From NCBI GenBank assembly GCA_020634165.1, contig JACKCF010000002.1:496001-560000 (forward strand): a stretch of 64,000 nucleotides of DNA. The letters run 5' to 3'. The position numbers were made by a program, and so were the translations under genes. How positions within the stretch are numbered: position 1 is the first letter of the stretch; the number at the start of each line of letters is the position of its first letter. Below are positions 17,694 through 25,716 of this stretch, one piece after another. This DNA is from Anaerolineaceae bacterium (GTDB lineage Bacteria > Chloroflexota > Anaerolineae > Aggregatilineales > Phototrophicaceae). The notes under the pieces were generated by a model that was not told where the DNA came from, ran no database searches, and saw nothing but the letters and a program-made list of their open reading frames with translations.

Positions 17694-20357
17694 TTACAAC
17701 GACACGCCGAGCAGGCCGCGCGTCACCTGGAAGTAGACGTTGCCAGACTGTACAACTTTAGGCACATAGCGCTGTGCCAGCGTTTCGACGAGTAAATCCA
17801 GCAGGTTTTCCGTATTTGCGAGGGCATCATCGGTGAGGGTAATGTCCTCGTCGTTGTTGCGGCCGCTGGCCTGCAACATAGGGATCATGGGATGACCAGG
17901 CATGGGCTGGCCTTCGCTGTAGCCGAGGATGACTTCGACGCCTGACGCTCCCAGGCCAGTCAGCATTTCGCCCCAATCGCGGGTCGGCATCGCCATCAGG
18001 TGGAACCCTGGCTGCTTGATGGTCTGGGCATAGCTCAGGCTGGGATGCGTACCCGATGGCAACGCAATTTGCTGGGCGAAGACTGTTTTTAGCAATGGGT
18101 CCTGTTCGTTGATAACGACTGTTCCGCCAGCGGCGACGATCATACGGGTGAGGTCAGCAAAGGCAGCGGCGGATGCTTCCGGCGCTGTGTCGCACGTAAT
18201 CAGGGCGAGCCGCACCGCTTCCAGTCCGGCTTCCGTTTTCCTGGGAACAGGATCATCTTCAATCTGCTCCGAGAACCAATCGACCATTTTGTGGATGACC
18301 GTCTGAATGCCGCCATCGAGCTGAATGCTGGCCCAACCGAAATCTGCCGGGTTGTAGCCGCGTGCGATCATCGCCTGCCGGAAAAAGTCGTTATGTGTGG
18401 ATTCACAGCCATGTTCCAGCAGGAGCGTATGGCGCGCGAAGGGATGCCCCAGATAGCCCAGCAACGTGCTGCGGAACTCATCGGTGATGGAGCCGCCGCA
18501 GCCCTCAGTATGGACCAGGGTCACGAAGCGCGACAGGCCGCTGTTGGCCAGCAAATTGTTCTTGTTGAGCAGTTCGGCGCACATGCGCGCGATCTGGCCG
18601 GAGCACAGGCTGGTTGGCAAAATCAGGCCGACCTGGTCGGTAGCGGTGACGCCGTGATTGTCGTATACCGGAATGCTGACATCGGGCACGGTAATGTCGG
18701 TGTTGATGGCGATGGGTTGGCCGCTGGCTTCGACCATTTGCAGCGGCTTGAGTTCAACCGGATGGGTCTGCGGCCAATCACGCCAGAGCTGCACCTGCGA
18801 ATGCCCCGCCTTTTCGCCGACAGACAGCATCCCTGAAGCGACATCAACGGTGTAATCAAGCATTTCTGCGCCGAGTTCATCCAGTGGTTTGCCGTCGAGG
18901 TATTCGCCTGCGTTGATGTCCATATCGTTGGACAGCAGTTCAAAACGCTCGCTGGTTGTGATGATTTTGACGGTTGGTACGAAAGGAAAATTGGTAATCG
19001 AGCCATTGCCCGTCACGAAAAAGATCATATTGCAGCCAGAAGCCACCTGTCCGGCGATGCTTTCGAGGTCATTGCCAGGGCTGTCCATGAAGTAAAAGCC
19101 GCTGGCCTGCATTGGCTCCGAATAGTCGATGGCGTAGTCCAGGCGCACATCAGGATGGCGCTTGGTGGCTGCACCAAGTGACTTCAGGTAGATGTTGTAC
19201 AGACCGCGATATTTATTGCCACCGGAAGGGTTGCCATCAGCCGTTTGACCATGCCATGCGACACGCTCCTTAAAGCGGTCGATCATGCCCAGGAATTTCT
19301 TGGCGGTGGCGGCATCACGGACTTTATCAAGCACGTAGGTTTCTGCGCCGATCAATTCGTCGGTTTCGGCGAGATTGGCCGCACCGCCGTATTGGATCAC
19401 CTGTTTGGCGACCCATGATGCCAGCGGATTGCCACTCACACCCGAAAAGGCATCCGATCCGCCGCACTGCAACGCAATCTTGAGTGCGCTGAGGGGTTGC
19501 GGTGTGCGTTCCAGCGAGTTGGCTTCTGGCAGCCATCCCTTGACGACGGCCTCAGCAGTGGAAATGTCATCAGCGAAGGCGTGCGTCAGGCTCATAAGGT
19601 GGTGCGGAACGGCATCCAGCGGGTAATCGTGCGCACGAATGTAATTCAGCAGGGTTTCGTTATTGACCGCCTCGTCGCCGCGATCCACGATCAGCACGGC
19701 GGCCACATTGGGATGCACGGCGAACCCCGCCAGGGTACGCAGCATCATGTCCTCGTTGTTGGGACGGCCATGTCCGCCTTCGGTATGAGCGATAGCAACT
19801 ACGCCATCCACATTGGGATATGTTTGGGAAATATCCTTGAAGCGGGCCTCAAGCTGACGAACAAAACCGGAGGTCAGCGAGGTGGTGCCGAGCAGAATAA
19901 TCGTGTTGCGGGTACCGACACCGCGTCCACCTGGGCGCTGATAGCCCATAAATGTGCGCATCTCGTCAAACAGCGCCAGTGCTGGCGCTGGCTGGAAGGT
20001 CGCCTCGTTGAACTGGTAGTGCTCAAGGTCATTTTTGAAGTTGGCCTCTGCCGGCAGTTCAATCGACAGTGAACGGCGGTTAAGCTCGGTCAGCACAGTA
20101 TCATTGCAGACGTAATCACCAGGGGCAATCGGCTTGATGGCGATACCGAAGGTCTGTCCCCAGGACGTCAGTGATTCGCCAACGGCTATCGGCTGGATGG
20201 CGAAGCGATGCCCCAGCAGCACCGTATGCGAGAGCGTCAGCACATCATCGCCATGCTGAATTTGCGTACCCGCTTCTAAACGGCGGGTGGCGATGGCAAT
20301 GTTGTCATCGGGTACAGGCAGGCGGGCAATGTCGTCAAAAGCAATCGGGTTGGTCAT
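17694..20357 (-). CDS. uxaA: Rearranged UxaA-family altronate dehydratase (887 aa)
   Basis: UxaA dehydrates D-altronate to 2-keto-3-deoxygluconate using a metal centre. Here residues 1-95 form the SAF domain, 135-530 align with the E. coli UxaA catalytic body (YQRPGGRGVGTRN, QCGGSDAFSG, GCNMIFFVTG...FVPTVKI), and 565-690 repeat the N-terminal part of that body. E. coli UxaA is 495 aa. The three cysteine positions remembered from E. coli UxaA (LPTVGC, HTYGC, GLGCE) are Leu161, Gly195 and Asp228 in the first copy but Cys585, Cys620 and Cys651 in the extra C-terminal copy (LPTSLC, HTEGC, EHGCE). Function thus appears redistributed between two copies. A further C-terminal segment ends GYSEGQPMPGHPMIPMLQASG, resembling the dehydratase tail. 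It lies in a minus-strand operon with uxaB and uxaC. Altronate dehydratase is the best guess; a related sugar-acid substrate is possible. Confidence 0.82.
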   Translation of the reverse strand: MTNPIAFDDIARLPVPDDNIAIATRRLEAGTQIQHGDDVLTLSHTVLLGHRFAIQPIAVGESLTSWGQTFGIAIKPIAPGDYVCNDTVLTELNRRSLSIELPAEANFKNDLEHYQFNEATFQPAPALALFDEMRTFMGYQRPGGRGVGTRNTIILLGTTSLTSGFVRQLEARFKDISQTYPNVDGVVAIAHTEGGHGRPNNEDMMLRTLAGFAVHPNVAAVLIVDRGDEAVNNETLLNYIRAHDYPLDAVPHHLMSLTHAFADDISTAEAVVKGWLPEANSLERTPQPLSALKIALQCGGSDAFSGVSGNPLASWVAKQVIQYGGAANLAETDELIGAETYVLDKVRDAATAKKFLGMIDRFKERVAWHGQTADGNPSGGNKYRGLYNIYLKSLGAATKRHPDVRLDYAIDYSEPMQASGFYFMDSPGNDLESIAGQVASGCNMIFFVTGNGSITNFPFVPTVKIITTSERFELLSNDMDINAGEYLDGKPLDELGAEMLDYTVDVASGMLSVGEKAGHSQVQLWRDWPQTHPVELKPLQMVEASGQPIAINTDITVPDVSIPVYDNHGVTATDQVGLILPTSLCSGQIARMCAELLNKNNLLANSGLSRFVTLVHTEGCGGSITDEFRSTLLGYLGHPFARHTLLLEHGCESTHNDFFRQAMIARGYNPADFGWASIQLDGGIQTVIHKMVDWFSEQIEDDPVPRKTEAGLEAVRLALITCDTAPEASAAAFADLTRMIVAAGGTVVINEQDPLLKTVFAQQIALPSGTHPSLSYAQTIKQPGFHLMAMPTRDWGEMLTGLGASGVEVILGYSEGQPMPGHPMIPMLQASGRNNDEDITLTDDALANTENLLDLLVETLAQRYVPKVVQSGNVYFQVTRGLLGVSL

Positions 20358-20440
20358 AGACTTTGTCTGTTCATCACGCTTGATTGTTGGTTACATCTAG
20401 TATTTATCTGAGAAATAGACGGTCGGGTATTGTGCTGGCC

Positions 20441-20556
20441 AGACCCCCATCCTCGGTCCTTCCCCCATGAGGTGGAAGGATGCCTTACTCTTATAGTTGG
20501 TCGTAAACACAAGTCCCCTCACCTCACGGGGAGGGGACTTCAGGGGTGGGGTTTTG
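20441..20556. repeat. Three-armed intergenic repeat, copy A
   Basis: This copy reads ACCCCCATCCTCGGTCCTTCC, a short hairpin closing with GGAAGGATGCCTT, a spacer of about 25 bases, then a perfect 10-bp hairpin AAGTCCCCTC/GAGGGGACTT and an outer arm AGGGGTGGGGTTTT that can pair with the left end. It fills most of the 279-base gap between uxaA and uxaB; no gene was seen there. Confidence 0.75.
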
Positions 20557-20636
20557 CCCCACTGCCTATCGTTTGCCCTTTGAAGTGTTTTGCTTTATCC
20601 ACATAATGCACTTTACCGTTTTTTATCGATAAGCGT

Positions 20637-22088
20637 CTAATTGTTGATCTGTTCGATGATGGGCTGCAAACCGCTATCGTCCATACGGGTCAGGTAGTCG
20701 GTGAGCATGGCGTGTAAGCCAGGAATGGCTGTTAAATCCTGCTGCCAGAGCGACTCGTTCTTGAGCACCGCCGTCACGACATCCGCAACCGAACCCGACT
20801 GCCACTGTTCTTTGAACCACGCCAGAATACTGGCATCGTCATTGAGTGCGATGGCCTCGCCCTGCCATTCGCCTTTGTACAAACGAATGAAGGCGGCGAA
20901 CGCCAGCACAATGCGCGGCGGCAGTTCCCCGAACTTTTGCTGGTAGGCCAACAGGGTTGATAGGATGCGGGGGCGTTCCTTGGCGCTGGAATTGGTAGCA
21001 ATCGTCAGCAGACGATGATGCACTGATGGGTTGCGGAAGCGGTCGAAGACATCAGCGGCGAACTGTGTCAGTTCGTCTTTATCGAGGTCCATCGACGGAA
21101 TGATCTCTTTGTGGGCCTCGTCGATGAGCATCGGTCCCAGCGCGGGATGGTCGAGGGCTTCGCGCACAAAGGTTAATCCGAGCAGGATGCCAATCGGTAC
21201 CATCGACGTATGCAGGCCGTTGAGAATACGCACTTTGGTTTCGCGATAGGGGTTGGCATCCTCCACAATTTTGATATTGAGCTTGGTGCGGGTCTGAGCG
21301 ATGGGCAGTTCGTCACGCAGGCTTTGCGGCCCCTCGATGATCCAGCTATGGTAAGGTTCGCCCATGACCAGCAGCTTGTCCTCAAAACCAAGCTGTCGCT
21401 GAATCTCGTCGGCGGTCGCGGTCGGGTAGCCAGGAACAATGCGATCCACGAGCGTGTTGGTGAAAATATTGTGGTCTCTGATCCAATGTCCGAAATCGGT
21501 TTCCAGGCCCCAGATGCTGGCATAGCGCAGGACCATATCGCGCAGTTGGGTGCCATTATCCTCGATCAGTTCCGTCGGGATGATGATGCAGCCTTTATCG
21601 GCGGCACCTTCAAACTGCTGATAGCGCGCATGCAGGAAAAGCGTCAATTTGGCCGGGAAGGACGAAGGTGGCGTGTCAGTCGCTTTATCGCTTTCCACAA
21701 AGCTGATGCCTGCTTCGGTCGTGTTGGAAATCAGGAAGCGGACCTCCGGCTGACGCGCCAGCGCCAGATATGCGGCGAAATCGTCATAGGGGTACAGCGT
21801 GCGATTGATGCAGGTAATCAGGCGATTGGATTCGACAAACTCACCATTTTCGATGCCCTCCAGGCGCACATAGTACAGGCCATCCTGTTCATCGAATTCT
21901 TCGTACTGGCCAGGAGTGACTTTGACGACCACCACGCCGCTGTCGAAATCAGCTTCAGTGTTCATCACATCGATGGCCCAATCCGCGAAGGCGCGCAGAA
22001 AATTGCCCGCGCCGAACTGCACGATGCGATCCGGGTGTTCTAACGGAATTTGTGCCGTCTGACGGTTGAGTTGGGGTAAGGTGCTCAT
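20637..22088 (-). CDS. uxaB: Tagaturonate reductase (altronate oxidoreductase)
   Basis: From ATG 22088 (overlapping the uxaC stop as ATGA) the product is 483 aa, the same length as E. coli UxaB. It belongs to the mannitol dehydrogenase family of long-chain NAD-dependent polyol/sugar-acid reductases and reduces D-tagaturonate to D-altronate. The N-terminal IVQFGAGNFLRAFADWAIDVMNTEADFDSGVVVVKVT closely resembles the remembered E. coli UxaB start ([22 protein letters not shown]), with the glycine-rich NAD site. VRILNGLHTSMVPIGILLG carries the family's conserved histidine region. A longer frame up to 22190 runs inside uxaC and is rejected. The neighbouring UxaC and UxaA-like enzymes make the galacturonate branch more likely than UxuB. 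Confidence 0.9.
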   Translation of the reverse strand: MSTLPQLNRQTAQIPLEHPDRIVQFGAGNFLRAFADWAIDVMNTEADFDSGVVVVKVTPGQYEEFDEQDGLYYVRLEGIENGEFVESNRLITCINRTLYPYDDFAAYLALARQPEVRFLISNTTEAGISFVESDKATDTPPSSFPAKLTLFLHARYQQFEGAADKGCIIIPTELIEDNGTQLRDMVLRYASIWGLETDFGHWIRDHNIFTNTLVDRIVPGYPTATADEIQRQLGFEDKLLVMGEPYHSWIIEGPQSLRDELPIAQTRTKLNIKIVEDANPYRETKVRILNGLHTSMVPIGILLGLTFVREALDHPALGPMLIDEAHKEIIPSMDLDKDELTQFAADVFDRFRNPSVHHRLLTIATNSSAKERPRILSTLLAYQQKFGELPPRIVLAFAAFIRLYKGEWQGEAIALNDDASILAWFKEQWQSGSVADVVTAVLKNESLWQQDLTAIPGLHAMLTDYLTRMDDSGLQPIIEQINN

Positions 22089-23482
22089 AATTTGTATGTA
22101 CTCTTTGCCAGCCCGTAGGCCATATCCTTGACCATTGCCTGGGCGTCTTCTTCGTCGATGATGTGGCGCACGAGTAATCCGGCCACCCAATCCGCAGCGG
22201 CACGACGCCAGACATCATGGCGCGCCGGAATCGATGGATAGGCGCGGGTATCGTCGTTGAAGCCAGCCGTGTTATAGATGCCTGCCGTTTCGATCACATC
22301 GTCGAAGTAGCGGCGCATCCCCAACAAACTATCGAAGAACCACCAGGGCGGTCCCAGCTTCAAAATCGGGTAGTGGCCTGCTAATGGGGCCAGCTCGCGG
22401 CTGTAGGTCGTTTCATCCAGATTGAACAGAATGACGGTCATATCGCGCTCGTTGCCGAACTGGTCCAGAAAGGGCTTGAAATCACGGGTGAATTCCATCT
22501 GTAAGGGAATATCGGCGCCTTTGTCGCGGCCAAAACGCTCGAAGATGATCGGGTTGTGGTTGCGATACGACCCGACATGAATCTGCATGACCATACCATC
22601 ATCGAGGCTCATCTGGCCCATCTGGATGAGCATGTGGCCCGTAAAGCGTTTGGCATCCTCAGCAGAGGCTTTGCCCTGGCGCGCCCTATCGAAAATCGCT
22701 TTGGCTTCTTTGTCAGACAGCAGTTCGGTGTAAGCAGAAACGGCGGCGTGGTCGGTGGCAGTCGCACCCATCGACACGAAGAATTCACGGCGCTGCCGCA
22801 GTGCGCTCAGGAACGAGGTGTAGCCTTTTACGGTGATGCCGGAAACGTCGCTGAGTTGGTCGATATTCTGCTGCCAGCCTTCGTTGTCGATATTAACGAC
22901 CGCATCCGGTCGGAAGGTCGGGATGATGCGCCCACCCCAGCCAGATTCCCGAATGGCTTTGTGATGCATAAGCGTATCGGTGGCGGTATCAGTGGTGGCC
23001 AGCACTTCAATATTGAAGCGCTCGAACATGGCGCGCGGCCTGAATTCCGGCTGCTGAAGTTTGGCGTCGATGGCGTCGTAAATGGCCTGAGCATTTTCGC
23101 TATTCAGCTTCTGGTCGATGCCGAAAACTTCGCTCAATTCATCACGCAGCCAGATACCTGTTGGTGTGCCCCGGAACAGGTACCAATTGTCACAAACCGT
23201 CTGCCAGATTTTGCGATGATCCTGCTCGACCGGACCGCCATCCTGTCGGGGAACAGCCAGGGATTCCAGGCTGATGCCCTGCGAATACAGCATACGGAAG
23301 ATGTAGTGATCGGGAATGATGAGCAGATCGACTGGTGTGCCGAACAGGTAATCCGGATCGGAAAGCAGGCGTGGATCGACGTGGCCATGTGGGCAGACGA
23401 GAGGCAGGTCGGCGATGGTCGCATACAGCTCGCTGGCCGCCTGCCGCTGCGCCGGATCAGGAGAAAAATAACGGTCATCCAT
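22085..23482 (-). CDS. uxaC: Glucuronate/galacturonate isomerase
   Basis: ATG 23482 gives 465 aa, matching the about 470-aa UxaC family. UxaC interconverts D-glucuronate/D-fructuronate and D-galacturonate/D-tagaturonate. The metal-binding PHGHVDPRLLSDP near residue 30 and the DHYIFRMLYSQGI, AMVMQIHVGSYRNHNP-like (GMVMQIHVGSYRNHN) and WWFFDSLLGMRRYFDDVIETAG segments are characteristic. The open frame upstream of 23482 is formed by repeat copy B and is not coding. It overlaps uxaB by 4 bases. With uxaB and uxaA it takes galacturonate as far as 2-keto-3-deoxygluconate; the KDG kinase and aldolase are not in this window. Confidence 0.94.
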   Translation of the reverse strand: MDDRYFSPDPAQRQAASELYATIADLPLVCPHGHVDPRLLSDPDYLFGTPVDLLIIPDHYIFRMLYSQGISLESLAVPRQDGGPVEQDHRKIWQTVCDNWYLFRGTPTGIWLRDELSEVFGIDQKLNSENAQAIYDAIDAKLQQPEFRPRAMFERFNIEVLATTDTATDTLMHHKAIRESGWGGRIIPTFRPDAVVNIDNEGWQQNIDQLSDVSGITVKGYTSFLSALRQRREFFVSMGATATDHAAVSAYTELLSDKEAKAIFDRARQGKASAEDAKRFTGHMLIQMGQMSLDDGMVMQIHVGSYRNHNPIIFERFGRDKGADIPLQMEFTRDFKPFLDQFGNERDMTVILFNLDETTYSRELAPLAGHYPILKLGPPWWFFDSLLGMRRYFDDVIETAGIYNTAGFNDDTRAYPSIPARHDVWRRAAADWVAGLLVRHIIDEEDAQAMVKDMAYGLAKSTYKL

Positions 23483-23530
23483 CAAGGGTATCGTCCTGTA
23501 TGAGCAATCTGGCAAAAAATCTATCTTCTT

Positions 23531-23646
23531 AAGGACCCCACCCTTAAATCCCCTCCCCGAAAGAGAGGGGACCTTGCCCGCTACTGTGTACTTTAGTAGA
23601 GGCATCCTTCCTCCTTCGGGGGAAGGATCGAGGATGGGGGTCTTGT
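23531..23646. repeat. Three-armed intergenic repeat, copy B (inverted)
   Basis: On the complementary strand this reads GACCCCCATCCTCGATCCTT, hairpin ATCCTTCC/GGAAGGAT, GCCT, a spacer, then a TCCCCTC/GAGGGGA hairpin and TTTAAGGGTGGGGTCC. It matches copy A in order and spacing but lies in the opposite orientation. It fills the gap between uxaC and the upstream oxidoreductase. Confidence 0.75.
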
Positions 23647-23650
23647 GACA

Positions 23651-24976
23651 CTATTCAGTCGGCGTCGCCGTTTTCTTCGGCAGGACAAACAGATCAGGTA
23701 CGTTGACCATGCAGCCTGTTTCCATCGAGCGATTGGCCGAGATGCCGACGAGTATAGACGCCGCACCGTCGATGTGCGAGGCCGCTCGGTGGAATCTGTC
23801 ATATGGCGGATCGGGCGAGAAGATTTGCCGCAGCATGACCGGATCGGCCCCGCCGTGACCGCCTTCACCTGTAGGCACTTCGACCGGATAGCTTTCCCCG
23901 AACATGGGGTAAGCACGCATGCGGGCGGCTTTGAAAGCGCCCTTGCTCTCTTTGGCGGCACCATCTCCCTGTAGATGGTTGATATTCTCGGAGATGTCCA
24001 TCTCGATGCGGCCTTTGGTGCCGGTGATGGCCACGCGCAGCCCTTCCCAGGGTGAGTAAGCAATCAGGTTATAGGAGAGCAGTACGCCATTTTCATAACG
24101 TACGCTGACGTTCATGGTGTCCTCAGCCGTGATCGGTTCGCCGAAGACGTTACGGTCACGCAGGTAGCCCGTTTCTGGTTCGGCATCCATGTACAGGCGC
24201 TTGTAGACCTGCTTGTCATCCAGGAAGAGGGCGAAGGGGTCGTTTTTGGCTTCCGGCACGCCCGTGTAGCGATTGTAACTATAGTGCTCACCGCGCGCTT
24301 CGGCATTTTCTTTGCCATAAAAGAGCAAATCGCCCATCGCCATGACCTGCTTGGGATAGGAATCAATCCACCAGTTGACCAGGTCGAAGTGGTGGGTGGC
24401 CTTATGGACCAACAGACCGCCGCTGTTCACCTTCTCGCGGTGCCAGCGCCGGAAGTAATCCGCACCGTGACTGGTATCCAGCAGCCAGGAGAAATCCACC
24501 GCCAGCGGACGCCCAACCACGCCGTCCATGACCAGTTCCCGAAAGCGGGTATAGGCCGGGGCATAACGATAGTTGAAAGTCACACGCAGCGATTTGCCAG
24601 TGCGGTCAATGGCATCGTAGATGGCTTTCATCCTATCGATGTCGGTCGTCATGGGCTTTTCTGAAATGACATCGCAGCCCAGTTCCATCGCGCGCACGAT
24701 GTACTGGTGATGGGTCGCGTCCATGGTGGTGACGATCACTGTATCCGGTTTGGTTTCCGCGATCATTTTGTCAAAATCAGCCGCTAGATAAGTCGGCAGG
24801 GGGCCGATCCCCATCTGCTCGCCAAGCTGTTCATTATAGAAGTCCATGCGCGTCTGGCTAAGATCGCTAAAGGCGACCAGTTCTGCCACGTCAGGATAGG
24901 TCTTGGTGATGGCTTCGACGAACATCCCCGCACGGGAGCCTGTCCCAATCAGTGCATAACGTTTTTTCTGGGTCAT
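23651..24976 (-). CDS. Gfo/Idh/MocA-family oxidoreductase
   Basis: The 441-aa protein starts with a Rossmann dinucleotide site (YALIGTGSRAGMF) and has the family's VISEKPMTTD motif (Glu-Lys-Pro) near residue 105 and a C-terminal alpha/beta substrate domain with GGLLVHKATHHFDLVNWW carrying the expected histidines. Members oxidise or reduce sugars, inositols and uronates with NAD(P). It is the first gene of the hexuronate operon, separated from uxaC only by repeat copy B. A candidate promoter lies at 25089-25116. At 441 aa it is longer than the common 330-390 aa, with an extended C-terminal region. Substrate is unknown; a uronic acid or methylated sugar is a context guess. Confidence 0.88.
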   Translation of the reverse strand: MTQKKRYALIGTGSRAGMFVEAITKTYPDVAELVAFSDLSQTRMDFYNEQLGEQMGIGPLPTYLAADFDKMIAETKPDTVIVTTMDATHHQYIVRAMELGCDVISEKPMTTDIDRMKAIYDAIDRTGKSLRVTFNYRYAPAYTRFRELVMDGVVGRPLAVDFSWLLDTSHGADYFRRWHREKVNSGGLLVHKATHHFDLVNWWIDSYPKQVMAMGDLLFYGKENAEARGEHYSYNRYTGVPEAKNDPFALFLDDKQVYKRLYMDAEPETGYLRDRNVFGEPITAEDTMNVSVRYENGVLLSYNLIAYSPWEGLRVAITGTKGRIEMDISENINHLQGDGAAKESKGAFKAARMRAYPMFGESYPVEVPTGEGGHGGADPVMLRQIFSPDPPYDRFHRAASHIDGAASILVGISANRSMETGCMVNVPDLFVLPKKTATPTE

Positions 24977-25088
24977 AAAATGTCCTTAAGCGTTCCTTTG
25001 AAAATGATCTACAAGTGCGACTGGCAGAGACGAAATTCGGAAGCAGAATAGACCAGTTCGGTCATATGGATTGATGCAATTTGAGGAT

Positions 25089-25116
25089 AGCATATGCCTA
25101 CAGATTGACTGGTAAA
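25089..25116 (-). promoter_or_regulatory. Candidate promoter of the hexuronate operon
   Basis: On the minus strand TTTACC (25116-25111) and TATGCT (25094-25089) are 16 bases apart, about 110 bases upstream of the first gene. Match is moderate and unscored. Confidence 0.35.
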
Positions 25117-25140
25117 AGACCGCATTTATTGTATCCATAA

Positions 25141-25160
25141 AATTGGCAAAAGGGCCAATT
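25141..25160. promoter_or_regulatory. Inverted repeat upstream of the hexuronate promoter
   Basis: AATTGGC and GCCAATT form a 7-bp inverted repeat with a 6-base centre, lying some 25 bases upstream of the candidate -35. It could bind a dimeric regulator; none is encoded next to the operon. Confidence 0.3.
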
Positions 25161-25519
25161 GCATTTATCATATAGGATATAGGATTTGAGACAAGGAACC
25201 ATCCATAACCGATATGATTTGCTTTTAAAAGGCGGAAAGATATTCTTTATGAGACCCTAAAGAGATGTTTGCCATGTACTTATGAACCGACTTCATGAGC
25301 TTCATAGCCAGTTTGTGGGGTCCTTATTTTAAGCCAGTCTGTATGCCAGACAAGACGCCCAGCCCATCTTAAAAATGACGCAAAATGATTTAACCGCCAG
25401 CTTACCTGGCGCGATGACTGCATCAACATCACCCACTTTAAAACGGGGTGTTCGATGTAAGCCTTCGTACCCGCATGACACAGCGGATCAAACACTTTAT
25501 TTGCGAATACAACAGGGGG

Positions 25520-25567
25520 CGTTGAGCAACAATCAGCCGTTCGGAGGATGGCGAAGGTTCCTCAACG
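25520..25567 (+). promoter_or_regulatory. Leader hairpin ahead of the OYE gene
   Basis: CGTTGAG (25520-25526) and CTCAACG (25561-25567) can close a loop of 34 bases, just before the ribosome site of a 42-codon leader ORF. The AACAGGG motif occurs on both sides of the structure. An RNA leader is possible; a computed fold is needed. Confidence 0.25.
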
Positions 25568-25587
25568 TAACAGGGAGGTGACCCCTT

Positions 25588-25716
25588 ATGTTTGTAGCCA
25601 CAGTACACCCACTCGCTCCAGAGCGCCCAGCAGTTGGAGTGGTGATTTTTAAAACATTACTTACCGCCTCGGCGACCTTTAATCGCTGCCCCTGCGTAAG
25701 GAGAAGCCTTCGATGA
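25588..25716 (+). CDS. Possible 42-aa leader peptide
   Basis: ATG 25588 follows GGGAGGTG at a 7-base distance. The ORF encodes MFVATVHPLAPERPAVGVVI and 22 further residues, ending TGA at 25714-25716, which overlaps the ATG of the OYE gene as ATGA. The arrangement is that of translational coupling. The residue composition is not distinctive and the downstream gene has its own GGAG site, so it may be chance. No homology is claimed. Confidence 0.3.
   Translation: MFVATVHPLAPERPAVGVVIFKTLLTASATFNRCPCVRRSLR

Larger units (their letters stand above)
24977..25587. other. Intergenic region with promoter-like and hairpin elements
   Basis: This 611-base gap separates divergent operons. It holds the minus-strand promoter candidate, an AATTGGC/GCCAATT repeat and a long hairpin near 25520 (entered separately), plus a small GTCTG/CAGAC hairpin at 25337-25351. 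Open frames here lack good start signals. No tRNA, riboswitch or known RNA was recognised. Confidence 0.4.

Noticed and set aside
22085..23605. Longer UxaC start upstream of 23482
   Set aside because: The added 41 codons come from repeat copy B and match nothing at the family N-terminus.
24977..25712. A tRNA or known riboswitch in the long divergent gap
   Set aside because: No cloverleaf or recognised aptamer core was found by eye; only simple inverted repeats.
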